DNA from: Solirubrobacteraceae bacterium
Lineage (GTDB): Bacteria; Actinomycetota; Thermoleophilia; Solirubrobacterales; Solirubrobacteraceae
Assembly (NCBI GenBank): GCA_025928415.1
Contig: JAICJK010000203.1
Location: 1 to 5,413, forward strand
Length of the DNA: 5,413 nt
Direction: 5' to 3'
Shown here piece after piece: positions 1-5,413 of this stretch (positions are counted from its first letter, which is position 1; each line of letters starts with the position of its first letter). The notes under the pieces were generated by a model. It ran no database searches. It was not told the origin of the DNA and saw only the letters and a list, made by a program, of their open reading frames with translations. The position numbers were made by a program, and so were the translations under genes.

Positions 1-507
1 CACCTCTGCCGGGACCTTCTCCAGCAGCCACCGCAGGTCCTCGGCGCTCAGGCCGGTCCGCGGGTTCGTGCCGGCGGAGACGATGACGCGGTCCACCGGC
101 TCCTGCTCGATGACGTGGCGCAGCGCGTCGCGATAGGAGCGTCCGCGCCCCACGCGCGCGTCGACGGCGATGCCCTTGGCGATGACCCGCTGCTCGATCG
201 CCTCGAGGAGCGGCATGGCCTGCGCACACTGGCCGGGCAGCGGAGCGTCGAGGGGCAGATGCCGGGGGACGCGCGCCAGGTAGGCGGGCATGATCGTCGC
301 GTCCTCGGCGCGGGCCAGGCGCAGGGCGGCCTCCAGCGAGCGGCGGGAGATCGCGGTGCCGGTGAAGGGCAGCAGGATCCGGCCGGTCCCCGGCGCGGCG
401 CGGGGGGGCCGGCGGCGGCGCCGCGCCTGCAGGCCCCAGCCGCCGACGGCCCCCGCGACGAGCGACAGCACCGCGACGAGCGACAGCACCGCGACGGCGG
501 CGGTCAC
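1..507 (-). CDS. Membrane-anchored universal-stress-protein-like protein (partial, C-terminus beyond the left edge)
   Basis: 169 codons are visible from GTG at 507 to the window edge with no stop. The start overlaps the kdpD TGA as GTGA and is preceded by GGGGGAG. A single hydrophobic helix (about residues 3-26, largely Val/Ala/Leu) is followed by an arginine cluster, QARRRRRPPR (27-36). By the positive-inside rule this places the remainder in the cytoplasm. From about 43 the pattern resembles a Usp fold: strand GRILLPFTG (42-50), helix SRRSLEAALRLARAE (54-68), strand ATIMPAYLARV (70-80), a long helix (about 98-111), IAVDARVGRG (113-122), a helix over 124-136, and strand DRVIVSAGT (139-147). 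The usual glycine-rich ATP-binding segment after this last strand is degenerate (GTNPRTGLSAEDL, 146-158), so ATP binding is doubtful. The segment LLEKVPAEV at the edge looks like the run-in to the last strand, so little of the gene is probably missing. A role as partner of the short KdpD is inferred from context only. Confidence 0.82.
   Translation of the reverse strand, partial: MTAAVAVLSLVAVLSLVAGAVGGWGLQARRRRRPPRAAPGTGRILLPFTGTAISRRSLEAALRLARAEDATIMPAYLARVPRHLPLDAPLPGQCAQAMPLLEAIEQRVIAKGIAVDARVGRGRSYRDALRHVIEQEPVDRVIVSAGTNPRTGLSAEDLRWLLEKVPAEV
453..496 (-). repeat. 18-bp direct tandem repeat, about 2.4 copies
   Basis: On the plus strand the unit GCGACGAGCGACAGCACC occurs perfectly at 455-472 and 473-490. 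The same 18-base period extends two bases to the left and six to the right. It lies inside the start of the Usp-like gene, in frame, and encodes a repeated VAVLSL hexapeptide within the predicted transmembrane helix. The length is a multiple of three, so gain or loss of a unit would lengthen or shorten the helix by six residues without a frameshift. Confidence 0.95.
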
Positions 508-1625
508 TGGCTCCCCCGGCGGCGTGGCGAGCGGTCGGCGACGATGCGGACGTCGACCGCCGGCAGCGCCTCCATGAGTCGCTGGGCCAGCGGGACGCGC
601 AGGCGCCCGAGCCCGCGCGCCGGGCGCGAGCGCCCCAGCAGGATGTACGTCGTGCCCCGGCGGCGCGCGACGGCGGCGACGGTGGCCGCGACGTCGTCCC
701 CGCGCTCGACGAGCAGGATCGCCCCGAGCAGCGACGCCAGCCGGCGCAGGGCGGCGAGCTGGCGCTCCTGGCTGTCGTCCGGCTCGCGCCCGGGCGGCGC
801 GACGTAGAGCAGGTCGAGGTCGGCGCCCAGGCGCTGGGCCGAGCGCCACGCCCGCCGCACGAGCCGCTGGGAGCCGGGGTAGGGCTCGACGAGCGCGAGC
901 AGCCGCTCGCCGACGGCCTGCGGGCCCTCGGAGGCGAGCGTCTCGTCCCGCGTGCCGATCGGCTCGGTGACCAGCCGCTTGGACTCGACCTCCTCGGCGA
1001 CCTGGCGCAATGCGACCTCGCGCAGGGCGGCGAGGTGCTCGATCTTGAAGAAGCCGTTGAGCGCCGCCTCGACGCGCTCGGGCCGGTAGACCTTGCCCGC
1101 CCGCAGTCGCGCGAGCAGCGCCTCCGGGCTCAGGTCGATCAGCACGACCTCGTCGGCGGCGCCGAGGACCGAGTCGGGCACGGTCTCGCGCACGTGGACG
1201 CCGCTGAGCTCGGCGACCTGGTCGTTGAGCGACTCGAGGTGCTGCACGTTGACCGTCGACAGCACGTCGATGCCCGCGCCGAGCAGGTCCTCGACGTCCT
1301 CGTAGCGCTTGGCGTGCTCGGTGCCCGGTGCGTTGGTGTGCGCCAGCTCGTCGACGAGGCACAGCTCGGGGGCCCGGCGCAGGATCGCCGGGAGGTCCAT
1401 CTCCTCGAGCTCGGTGTCGCGGTGGGTCACCCGGCGGCGCGGCACGACGGGCAGTCCCTGCGCGGCTTGCGCCGTCTCCACGCGGCCGTGGGCCTCCAGC
1501 AGGCCGATGACCACGTCGCGCCCGGCCTCGAGCCCGGCGTGGCCCTCCTGCAGCATCCGGCAGGTCTTCCCGACCCCAGCGGCCATCCCGAGGAAGATCG
1601 TGCAGTGCCCGCGGCGACCGTTCAT
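504..1625 (-). CDS. kdpD: Short KdpD: N-terminal KdpD sensor domain plus Usp domain, no histidine kinase
   Basis: Full KdpD is a sensor kinase of about 890 residues controlling kdp expression. This product has 373 residues and matches only its cytoplasmic N-terminal half. The KdpD nucleotide-binding domain occupies about 6-215. Its Walker A region is GMAAGVGKT (13-21); the first glycine of the strict consensus is replaced, as in other KdpD proteins. The Walker B region is LCLVDELAHTNAPG (88-101). Further family blocks are KRYEDVEDLL (106-115), VLSTVNVQHLESLND (121-135), and VYRPERVEAALNGFFK (179-194). A Usp-type alpha/beta domain follows (about 238-364), with TTYILLGRSRPARGLG (325-340) near its end. 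There are no transmembrane helices, GAF domain, H-box or ATPase domain. The ATG at 1625 is one base after the kdpB stop. It leaves a shorter leader before Walker A than in E. coli. The TGA at 506-504 overlaps the next start (GTGA), so this looks like an evolved short form and not a recent break. In vivo role unknown; nucleotide or second-messenger sensing is an inference. Confidence 0.93.
   Translation of the reverse strand: MNGRRGHCTIFLGMAAGVGKTCRMLQEGHAGLEAGRDVVIGLLEAHGRVETAQAAQGLPVVPRRRVTHRDTELEEMDLPAILRRAPELCLVDELAHTNAPGTEHAKRYEDVEDLLGAGIDVLSTVNVQHLESLNDQVAELSGVHVRETVPDSVLGAADEVVLIDLSPEALLARLRAGKVYRPERVEAALNGFFKIEHLAALREVALRQVAEEVESKRLVTEPIGTRDETLASEGPQAVGERLLALVEPYPGSQRLVRRAWRSAQRLGADLDLLYVAPPGREPDDSQERQLAALRRLASLLGAILLVERGDDVAATVAAVARRRGTTYILLGRSRPARGLGRLRVPLAQRLMEALPAVDVRIVADRSPRRRGSQ
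511..517 (-). promoter_or_regulatory. Ribosome binding site of the Usp-like gene
   Basis: GGGGGAG lies three bases before the GTG at 507, inside the last codons of kdpD. The spacing is short, but the purine match is strong. The GTG also overlaps the kdpD stop, and this combination decides the start of this gene, which has no ATG nearby. Confidence 0.6.
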
Positions 1626-1626
1626 C

Positions 1627-3690
1627 TCAGGCCCCCAGCAGGCCGTGGACGACCAGGTCGATCAGCTTGATGCCGATGAACGGCGCCACGAGCCCCCCGG
1701 CCCCGTAGACCAGCAGGTTGCGGCGCAGCGCCGCGGTCGCTCCCGTGGGCCGGTAGCGCACGCCCCGCAGGGCCAGGGGCACGAGCAGCGGGATGATCAG
1801 CGCGTTGAAGACGATCGCCGAGACGATCGCCGAGGACGGCGTGCCCAGGCGCATGACGTTCAGGGCGTCCAGCGGGCCCCGCGCACCCGGCCGCGACGCG
1901 TAGGTGAAGGCGAAGATCGCGGGCAGGATCGCGAAGTACTTGGCCACGTCGTTGGCGATCGAGAAGGTGGTGAGCGCCCCGCGGGTGATGAGCAGCTGCT
2001 TGCCGACCTCCACGATCTCGATGAGCTTCGTCGGATTGGAGTCCAGGTCGACCATGTTGCCCGCCTCGCGGGCGGCCTGGGTGCCCGTGTTCATGGCCAC
2101 GCCGACGTCGGCCTGCGCCAGCGCCGGCGCGTCGTTGGTGCCGTCGCCGGTCATCGCGACCAGCCGGCCCTCGGCCTGCTCGGCACGGATCAGCTCGAGC
2201 TTGCGCTCGGGGGTGGCCTCGGCGAGGAAGTCGTCGACGCCCGCCTCCTCGGCGATCTTCGCCGCGGTGAGGCGGTTGTCGCCCGTGACCATCACGGTGC
2301 GGATCCCCATCGCGCGGAGGCGCTCGAAGCGGGCGGCCATCCCCTCCTTGACGGTGTCCTTGAGGTGGACGACCCCGAGGGCCTGGCTGCCGCGCGCGAC
2401 CACGAGCGGGGTGCCGCCGTCCCGGGCGATGCGGTCGACGATCCCGGCGAGCTCGGGCGGCGGGGTGCCTCCCTCCTGGCGCACCCACGCCGTCACCGCG
2501 TCGGCGGCGCCCTTGCGCAGCATCGTACCGTCGAAGTCGACGCCGCTCATGCGGGTCTGCGCGGTGAAGGCGACGAAGCGCGGCTCGTGGCCGCCGAAGG
2601 CATGCTCGCGGAGCCCGTACTGCTTGGCCAGCACGACGATCGAGCGGCCCTCGGGCGTCTCGTCGGCCAGGGAGGACATCTGCGCGGCCTCGGCGAGATC
2701 CGCCTCCGCGATGCCGGGCATCGGGACGAGCTCGGCGGCCCGGCGGTTGCCGAGCGTGATCGTCCCCGTCTTGTCGAGCAGCAGCACGTCGACGTCGCCG
2801 GAGGCCTCGACGGCGCGGCCGGACAGCGCGAGCACGTTGCGGCGCACGAGCCGGTCCATCCCCGCGATGCCGATCGCGCTGAGCAACGCGCCGATCGTCG
2901 TGGGGATGAGCGCCACCAGCAGCGCCACGAGCGTCGTGATCGAGATCGGGGTGCGTGCGTAGGCCGCGAACGGCTGCAGCGCGACGACGACGAGGACGAA
3001 GACCAGCGTGAGGCCCGCGAGCAGGATGCCGAGCGCGATCTCGTTGGGCGTCTTGCGGCGCTCGGCGCCCTCGACGAGCGCGATCATGCGGTCCAGGAAC
3101 GACCGGCCGGGCTCCTGGGTGATCTCGACCAGGATGCGGTCGCTGAGCACCCGCGTCCCGCCGGTCACGGCCGAGCGGTCGCCGCCGGACTCGCGGATGA
3201 CCGGAGCCGACTCGCCGGTGATCGCGGACTCGTCCACGGAGGCGATGCCCTCGATGACGGTGCCGTCGCCGGGGATGACCTCGCCGGCCTCGACCACGAC
3301 GACGTCCCCGCGGCGCAGCGCGGAGGCCGCGCGGGTGCTGCCGTCCCGCAGCGTCGCGGTCGTCTCGGTGCGCATCGCGCGCAGCGCGTCGGCCTGCGCG
3401 CGACCGCGGCCCTCGGCCAGCGCCTCCGCGAGGTTGGCGAACACGACGGTCAGCCACAGCCAGGCCGTGACGGTGATCGCAAAGGCCAGCGACTCGTGGC
3501 CGCCGCCGAACGGCCGGCCGGAGACGGCCTGGACGACCACGGCCACCGTGGTCAGCGCCGCGCCGGCCTCGACGACGAACATGACCGGGTTGCGGAGCTG
3601 GACGCGCGGGTCCAGCTTCCGCAGCGACGCGGCGAGGGCCGGGCCCATCAGCGCGCGCGTGAACAGGGATGAGGACGGTCTCGTGCTCAT
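1627..3690 (-). CDS. kdpB: Potassium-transporting P-type ATPase subunit KdpB
   Basis: KdpB is the catalytic P-type ATPase subunit that couples ATP hydrolysis to K+ import through KdpA. The product is 687 residues (E. coli KdpB is 682) and looks intact. The actuator motif TGES is at 158-161; Ser161 corresponds to the serine (Ser162 in E. coli) whose phosphorylation inhibits the pump. The ion-pathway motif LIPTTIG is at 261-267. The phosphorylated aspartate is Asp306 in DKTGTIT. The nucleotide-binding domain has FTAQTRMSG (375-383) and KGA (393-395). TGDN (469-472) and TGDGTNDAP (514-522) complete the catalytic core. FSIANDVAK (576-584) carries the conserved membrane Asp581 and Lys584. Hydrophobic spans lie at about 36-56, 68-88, 219-238, 251-275, 585-595, 621-641 and 660-681. 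The chosen ATG at 3690 overlaps the kdpC stop (ATGA) and has GGGAG five bases upstream. The frame stays open further upstream only as a high-GC artefact. All key residues are present, so an active pump is expected. Confidence 0.98.
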   Translation of the reverse strand: MSTRPSSSLFTRALMGPALAASLRKLDPRVQLRNPVMFVVEAGAALTTVAVVVQAVSGRPFGGGHESLAFAITVTAWLWLTVVFANLAEALAEGRGRAQADALRAMRTETTATLRDGSTRAASALRRGDVVVVEAGEVIPGDGTVIEGIASVDESAITGESAPVIRESGGDRSAVTGGTRVLSDRILVEITQEPGRSFLDRMIALVEGAERRKTPNEIALGILLAGLTLVFVLVVVALQPFAAYARTPISITTLVALLVALIPTTIGALLSAIGIAGMDRLVRRNVLALSGRAVEASGDVDVLLLDKTGTITLGNRRAAELVPMPGIAEADLAEAAQMSSLADETPEGRSIVVLAKQYGLREHAFGGHEPRFVAFTAQTRMSGVDFDGTMLRKGAADAVTAWVRQEGGTPPPELAGIVDRIARDGGTPLVVARGSQALGVVHLKDTVKEGMAARFERLRAMGIRTVMVTGDNRLTAAKIAEEAGVDDFLAEATPERKLELIRAEQAEGRLVAMTGDGTNDAPALAQADVGVAMNTGTQAAREAGNMVDLDSNPTKLIEIVEVGKQLLITRGALTTFSIANDVAKYFAILPAIFAFTYASRPGARGPLDALNVMRLGTPSSAIVSAIVFNALIIPLLVPLALRGVRYRPTGATAALRRNLLVYGAGGLVAPFIGIKLIDLVVHGLLGA
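1632..1636 (-). promoter_or_regulatory. Weak ribosome binding site of kdpD
   Basis: GGGGG lies six bases before the kdpD ATG at 1625, within the last codons of kdpB. It is only a partial Shine-Dalgarno match in a G-rich region and could be chance. The one-base gap to the kdpB stop makes translational coupling the more likely driver. Confidence 0.35.
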
Positions 3691-4295
3691 CGGAGCTCCC
3701 GGTCGAGGGTGGCGTCGAGGGTCGAGACGTTCACGCCGGGCTCGCCGAAGACGCCGAGCGCACGGCCGTCGGTGTGGCCGTCCACGAGGGCGAGGACGCG
3801 GGCGAGCGGCACCTGACGGACGGCGGCGACGCGCCGCGCCTGGATGCGGGCGTTGGCCTGCGAGATCTGCGGGTCGATGCCCGACGCCGAGGTCGTGACC
3901 GCGTCCACGGGCACGCGGCCGGCGGTCAGCCCGGGGTCGTACGGGCGGTTCAGCGCGAGGTAGGCGGCGAGTCGCCCGCGGTAGAAGGCCCGGGCCGCCG
4001 CGCTGTTGGGCCCGCGATCGGAGAAGGCGCTGGCCGAGGCGCTGTAGCCCGTCTGGGACGGGCGCGGCTGGAAGTAGCGCGGGTCGGGCCGCCCGCCGGG
4101 AAGCCGGTAGGGCCGGGCGACGAGCCGCGAGCCGATGACCTTGCCGCCCTCCTCGATGAGCGACCCGTTCGCCTGGCCGGGGAAGGCGACCTGGGCGACG
4201 CCGGTCACCGCGAGCGGGTAGGCGAGGCCGAGGACCGCCGTCAGCACGGCGACGGCGGTCAGCGCGGTGGCGAGGTCCTTGCCGAGCAGGCGCAT
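3687..4295 (-). CDS. kdpC: Potassium-transporting ATPase subunit KdpC
   Basis: KdpC is the single-span accessory subunit of the Kdp K+ importer; it sits beside KdpA and its soluble domain is extracytoplasmic. The product is 202 residues, close to the usual size of about 190. A transmembrane helix spans about residues 9-31 and leads into the signature [20 protein letters not shown] (26-45). Next come GKVIGSRLV (51-59), YFQPRPS (74-80), DRGPNS (93-98), and [17 protein letters not shown] (129-145), the strongest KdpC block. The C-terminal end carries [11 protein letters not shown] (188-198). The ATG at 4295 puts Met directly before the helix and lies 6 nt after the kdpA stop. No Shine-Dalgarno-like sequence precedes it (CCGACG), so translation probably depends on ribosomes finishing kdpA. 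Its TGA stop overlaps the kdpB ATG. The position between kdpA and kdpB is unusual, because kdpC normally follows kdpB. Confidence 0.97.
   Translation of the reverse strand: MRLLGKDLATALTAVAVLTAVLGLAYPLAVTGVAQVAFPGQANGSLIEEGGKVIGSRLVARPYRLPGGRPDPRYFQPRPSQTGYSASASAFSDRGPNSAAARAFYRGRLAAYLALNRPYDPGLTAGRVPVDAVTTSASGIDPQISQANARIQARRVAAVRQVPLARVLALVDGHTDGRALGVFGEPGVNVSTLDATLDRELR
3696..3700 (-). promoter_or_regulatory. Ribosome binding site of kdpB
   Basis: GGGAG ends five bases before the kdpB ATG at 3690 and lies within the last codons of kdpC. It is part of a short palindrome, GGAGCTCC (3692-3699). Together with the ATGA overlap it supports the ATG at 3690 as the true start and suggests re-initiation by ribosomes ending kdpC. 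Confidence 0.7.
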
Positions 4296-4301
4296 CGTCG
4301 G

Positions 4302-5413
4302 CTACTGGAAGAGCTGCGTGGTCAGCCCCTGCACGACGGGGCCGAGCAGGAGGGAGGGGAGGAAGGTCAGGGCACCGATGAGCACGACGGTGCCGGCGAG
4401 CAGGCCGGTGAACGTCGGGGTGTCGGTCCGCAGCGTCCCCAGCCCGGGCGGCGTCACGCGCTTGCCGGCGACGGCGCCGGCGACCGCGAGGACCACGAGG
4501 ACGGGTGCGAAGCGGGCGCCGAGCATCGCCAGGCCGCCGAGGACGTCGGCGAAGGTGACGCCATGCGCGCCGAGGTTGCCGGGGCTCGGCTGGTGGTAGC
4601 CCGTGTAGCCGGCGAAGGCGGAGCCGTTGTTGCTGGCCTGGGAGAGATAGGCGTACAGCGACTCGCTGAAGCCCTGGGGTCCCGAGGCGGAGATCGATGG
4701 CCTGCCGTACCGCGTGCCGAGCGCCAGCGCGCTGGTGACGAGCACCGTCAGCGGGGTGATCAGCAGGCCCAGCGCGACGAGCTTGATCTCGCGCGCCTCG
4801 ATCTTCTTGCCGAGGTACTCGGGCGTGCGGCCGACCATCAGCCCGCCGATGAAGACGGCGAGCAGCACGTAGAGCAGCATCGTGTACAAGCCGGTGCCGA
4901 CGCCGCCGAACACCGACTCGCCGTAGCCCAGGTCCAGCATCGGCACGAGCCCGCCGATGCCGGTGAGCGACTCGAAGCCGGCGTTGACCGCGCCCGTGGA
5001 GGTCACCGTCGTCACCGCCGTCCACAGCGCCGACTGCGTGATCCCGAAGCGCTGCTCCTTGCCCTCCAGGTTGCCGCCCGTCGATCCGTGGATCGCCGTC
5101 GTGTGCACGCCCGCCAGGTGCTGGGCGGGCGTCCCGTGCTGCTCGGCGACCAGGACGACGACGACCGAGACCAGGAAGAGCGCCGTCATCGCGCTGAAGA
5201 TCGCCCAGCCCTGGCGCCGCGCGCCGACCATGCGCCCGTAGGTGGCGGTCAGCGACGCCGGGATCGCCATGATCAGCAGCAGCTCGACGAGGTTGGACAG
5301 CGCGGTGGGGTTCTCGAACGGGTGGGCGGAGTTGACGCCGAAGAAGCCTCCGCCGTTGGTGCCGAGCTCCTTGATCGCCTCCTGGGAGGCCACCGGCCCG
5401 CGGAAGATCCCGC
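4302..5413 (-). CDS. kdpA: Potassium-transporting ATPase subunit KdpA (partial, N-terminus beyond the right edge)
   Basis: KdpA is the membrane subunit of the KdpFABC complex that selects and binds K+ and is related to the SKT channel/transporter superfamily. About 369 residues are visible before the TAG stop (4304-4302). Family length is about 550-560, so roughly 190-210 N-terminal residues and the first selectivity-filter loop are missing. Three of the four filter loops can be seen: LGTNGGGFF near visible residues 17-24, followed by [26 protein letters not shown] near 137-150; and SNNGSAFAG near 260-268. Other family signatures are EGKEQRFG (116-123), [10 protein letters not shown] (167-176), and [15 protein letters not shown] (190-204). 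The C-terminal hydrophobic segment [14 protein letters not shown] is also typical. Several strongly hydrophobic spans alternate with these loops. The frame is open to the window edge; GTG at 5393 lies inside the conserved PVASQEAIK motif and is not the true start. It is followed after 6 nt by kdpC, not by kdpB as in the classical operon. Identification is very secure. Confidence 0.97.
   Translation of the reverse strand, partial: GIFRGPVASQEAIKELGTNGGGFFGVNSAHPFENPTALSNLVELLLIMAIPASLTATYGRMVGARRQGWAIFSAMTALFLVSVVVVLVAEQHGTPAQHLAGVHTTAIHGSTGGNLEGKEQRFGITQSALWTAVTTVTSTGAVNAGFESLTGIGGLVPMLDLGYGESVFGGVGTGLYTMLLYVLLAVFIGGLMVGRTPEYLGKKIEAREIKLVALGLLITPLTVLVTSALALGTRYGRPSISASGPQGFSESLYAYLSQASNNGSAFAGYTGYHQPSPGNLGAHGVTFADVLGGLAMLGARFAPVLVVLAVAGAVAGKRVTPPGLGTLRTDTPTFTGLLAGTVVLIGALTFLPSLLLGPVVQGLTTQLFQ

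Noticed and set aside
115..807. Plus-strand open frames at 115-807 and 290-577
   Set aside because: Both are antisense to the end of kdpD and the Usp-like gene, with Arg/Ser/Ala-rich translations that show no fold or motif. The minus-strand frames have coherent domains.
504..1625. Idea that kdpD is a pseudogene truncated by a frameshift or nonsense mutation
   Set aside because: The Usp domain is complete at the C-terminus, the stop overlaps a plausible start with a ribosome binding site, and the following sequence encodes a different membrane-Usp protein and not the KdpD membrane or kinase region.
1622..3457. Minus-strand 611-codon frame overlapping kdpB
   Set aside because: It is Arg/Gly/His-rich and out of frame with KdpB, which has every catalytic motif in its own frame. 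It is a high-GC shadow.
1309..3672. Very long open frame (787 codons) on the plus strand, antisense to kdpB and the start of kdpD
   Set aside because: The translation is low-complexity, rich in Arg/Ala/Gly/Asp/His with no recognisable domain. It mirrors the codon bias of KdpB on the opposite strand, where all P-type ATPase motifs are intact. High GC suppresses stop codons and creates such shadows.
3692..3699. Palindrome GGAGCTCC at the kdpB ribosome binding site as an operator or hairpin
   Set aside because: Eight bases with no loop is too short to form a meaningful hairpin and is expected by chance in GC-rich coding sequence.
1627..5025. Extended 1132-codon version of the kdpB frame reaching back through kdpC into kdpA
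   Set aside because: Upstream of 3690 the translation is Arg/Pro/Ala-rich nonsense, whereas kdpC and kdpA in their own frames match known families. The ATG at 3690 has a ribosome binding site and gives the normal KdpB length.

Overview
The window is very GC-rich, and all genes lie on the minus strand, read from high to low coordinates. It is the interior of a high-affinity potassium uptake (Kdp) operon. High GC, heavy Ala/Arg/Gly/Leu content, tight gene packing and a stand-alone short KdpD suggest a high-GC actinobacterium. A Thermoleophilia/Solirubrobacterales-like lineage is possible, but that is an inference I cannot confirm from the sequence alone.

In transcription order the window holds five genes: kdpA (its C-terminal two thirds, entering from the right edge, stop at 4302), kdpC (4295-3687), kdpB (3690-1627), a short kdpD without a histidine kinase (1625-504), and a membrane-anchored universal-stress-protein-like gene (507 to beyond the left edge). 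The junctions are extremely tight: a 6-nt gap, a 4-nt ATGA overlap, a 1-nt gap and a 4-nt GTGA overlap. There is no room for internal promoters or terminators in the intergenic spaces. This is almost certainly one translationally coupled transcript whose promoter, and any kdpF, lie outside the window to the right.

Together KdpA (K+ selective channel-like subunit), KdpB (P-type ATPase) and KdpC (single-span accessory subunit) form the ATP-driven K+ importer. The last two genes look sensory or regulatory. The short KdpD keeps the Walker-type N-terminal domain and a Usp domain, but lacks the four-helix membrane domain, GAF and histidine kinase. The next gene supplies one transmembrane helix followed by a cytoplasmic Usp-like domain.

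The most noteworthy points are the A-C-B subunit order (the textbook order is A-B-C), the kinase-less KdpD paired with a membrane-anchored Usp-like protein, and an in-frame 18-bp tandem repeat that builds the latter's transmembrane helix. No RNA genes, mobile elements or CRISPR arrays were seen, and essentially every base is coding.
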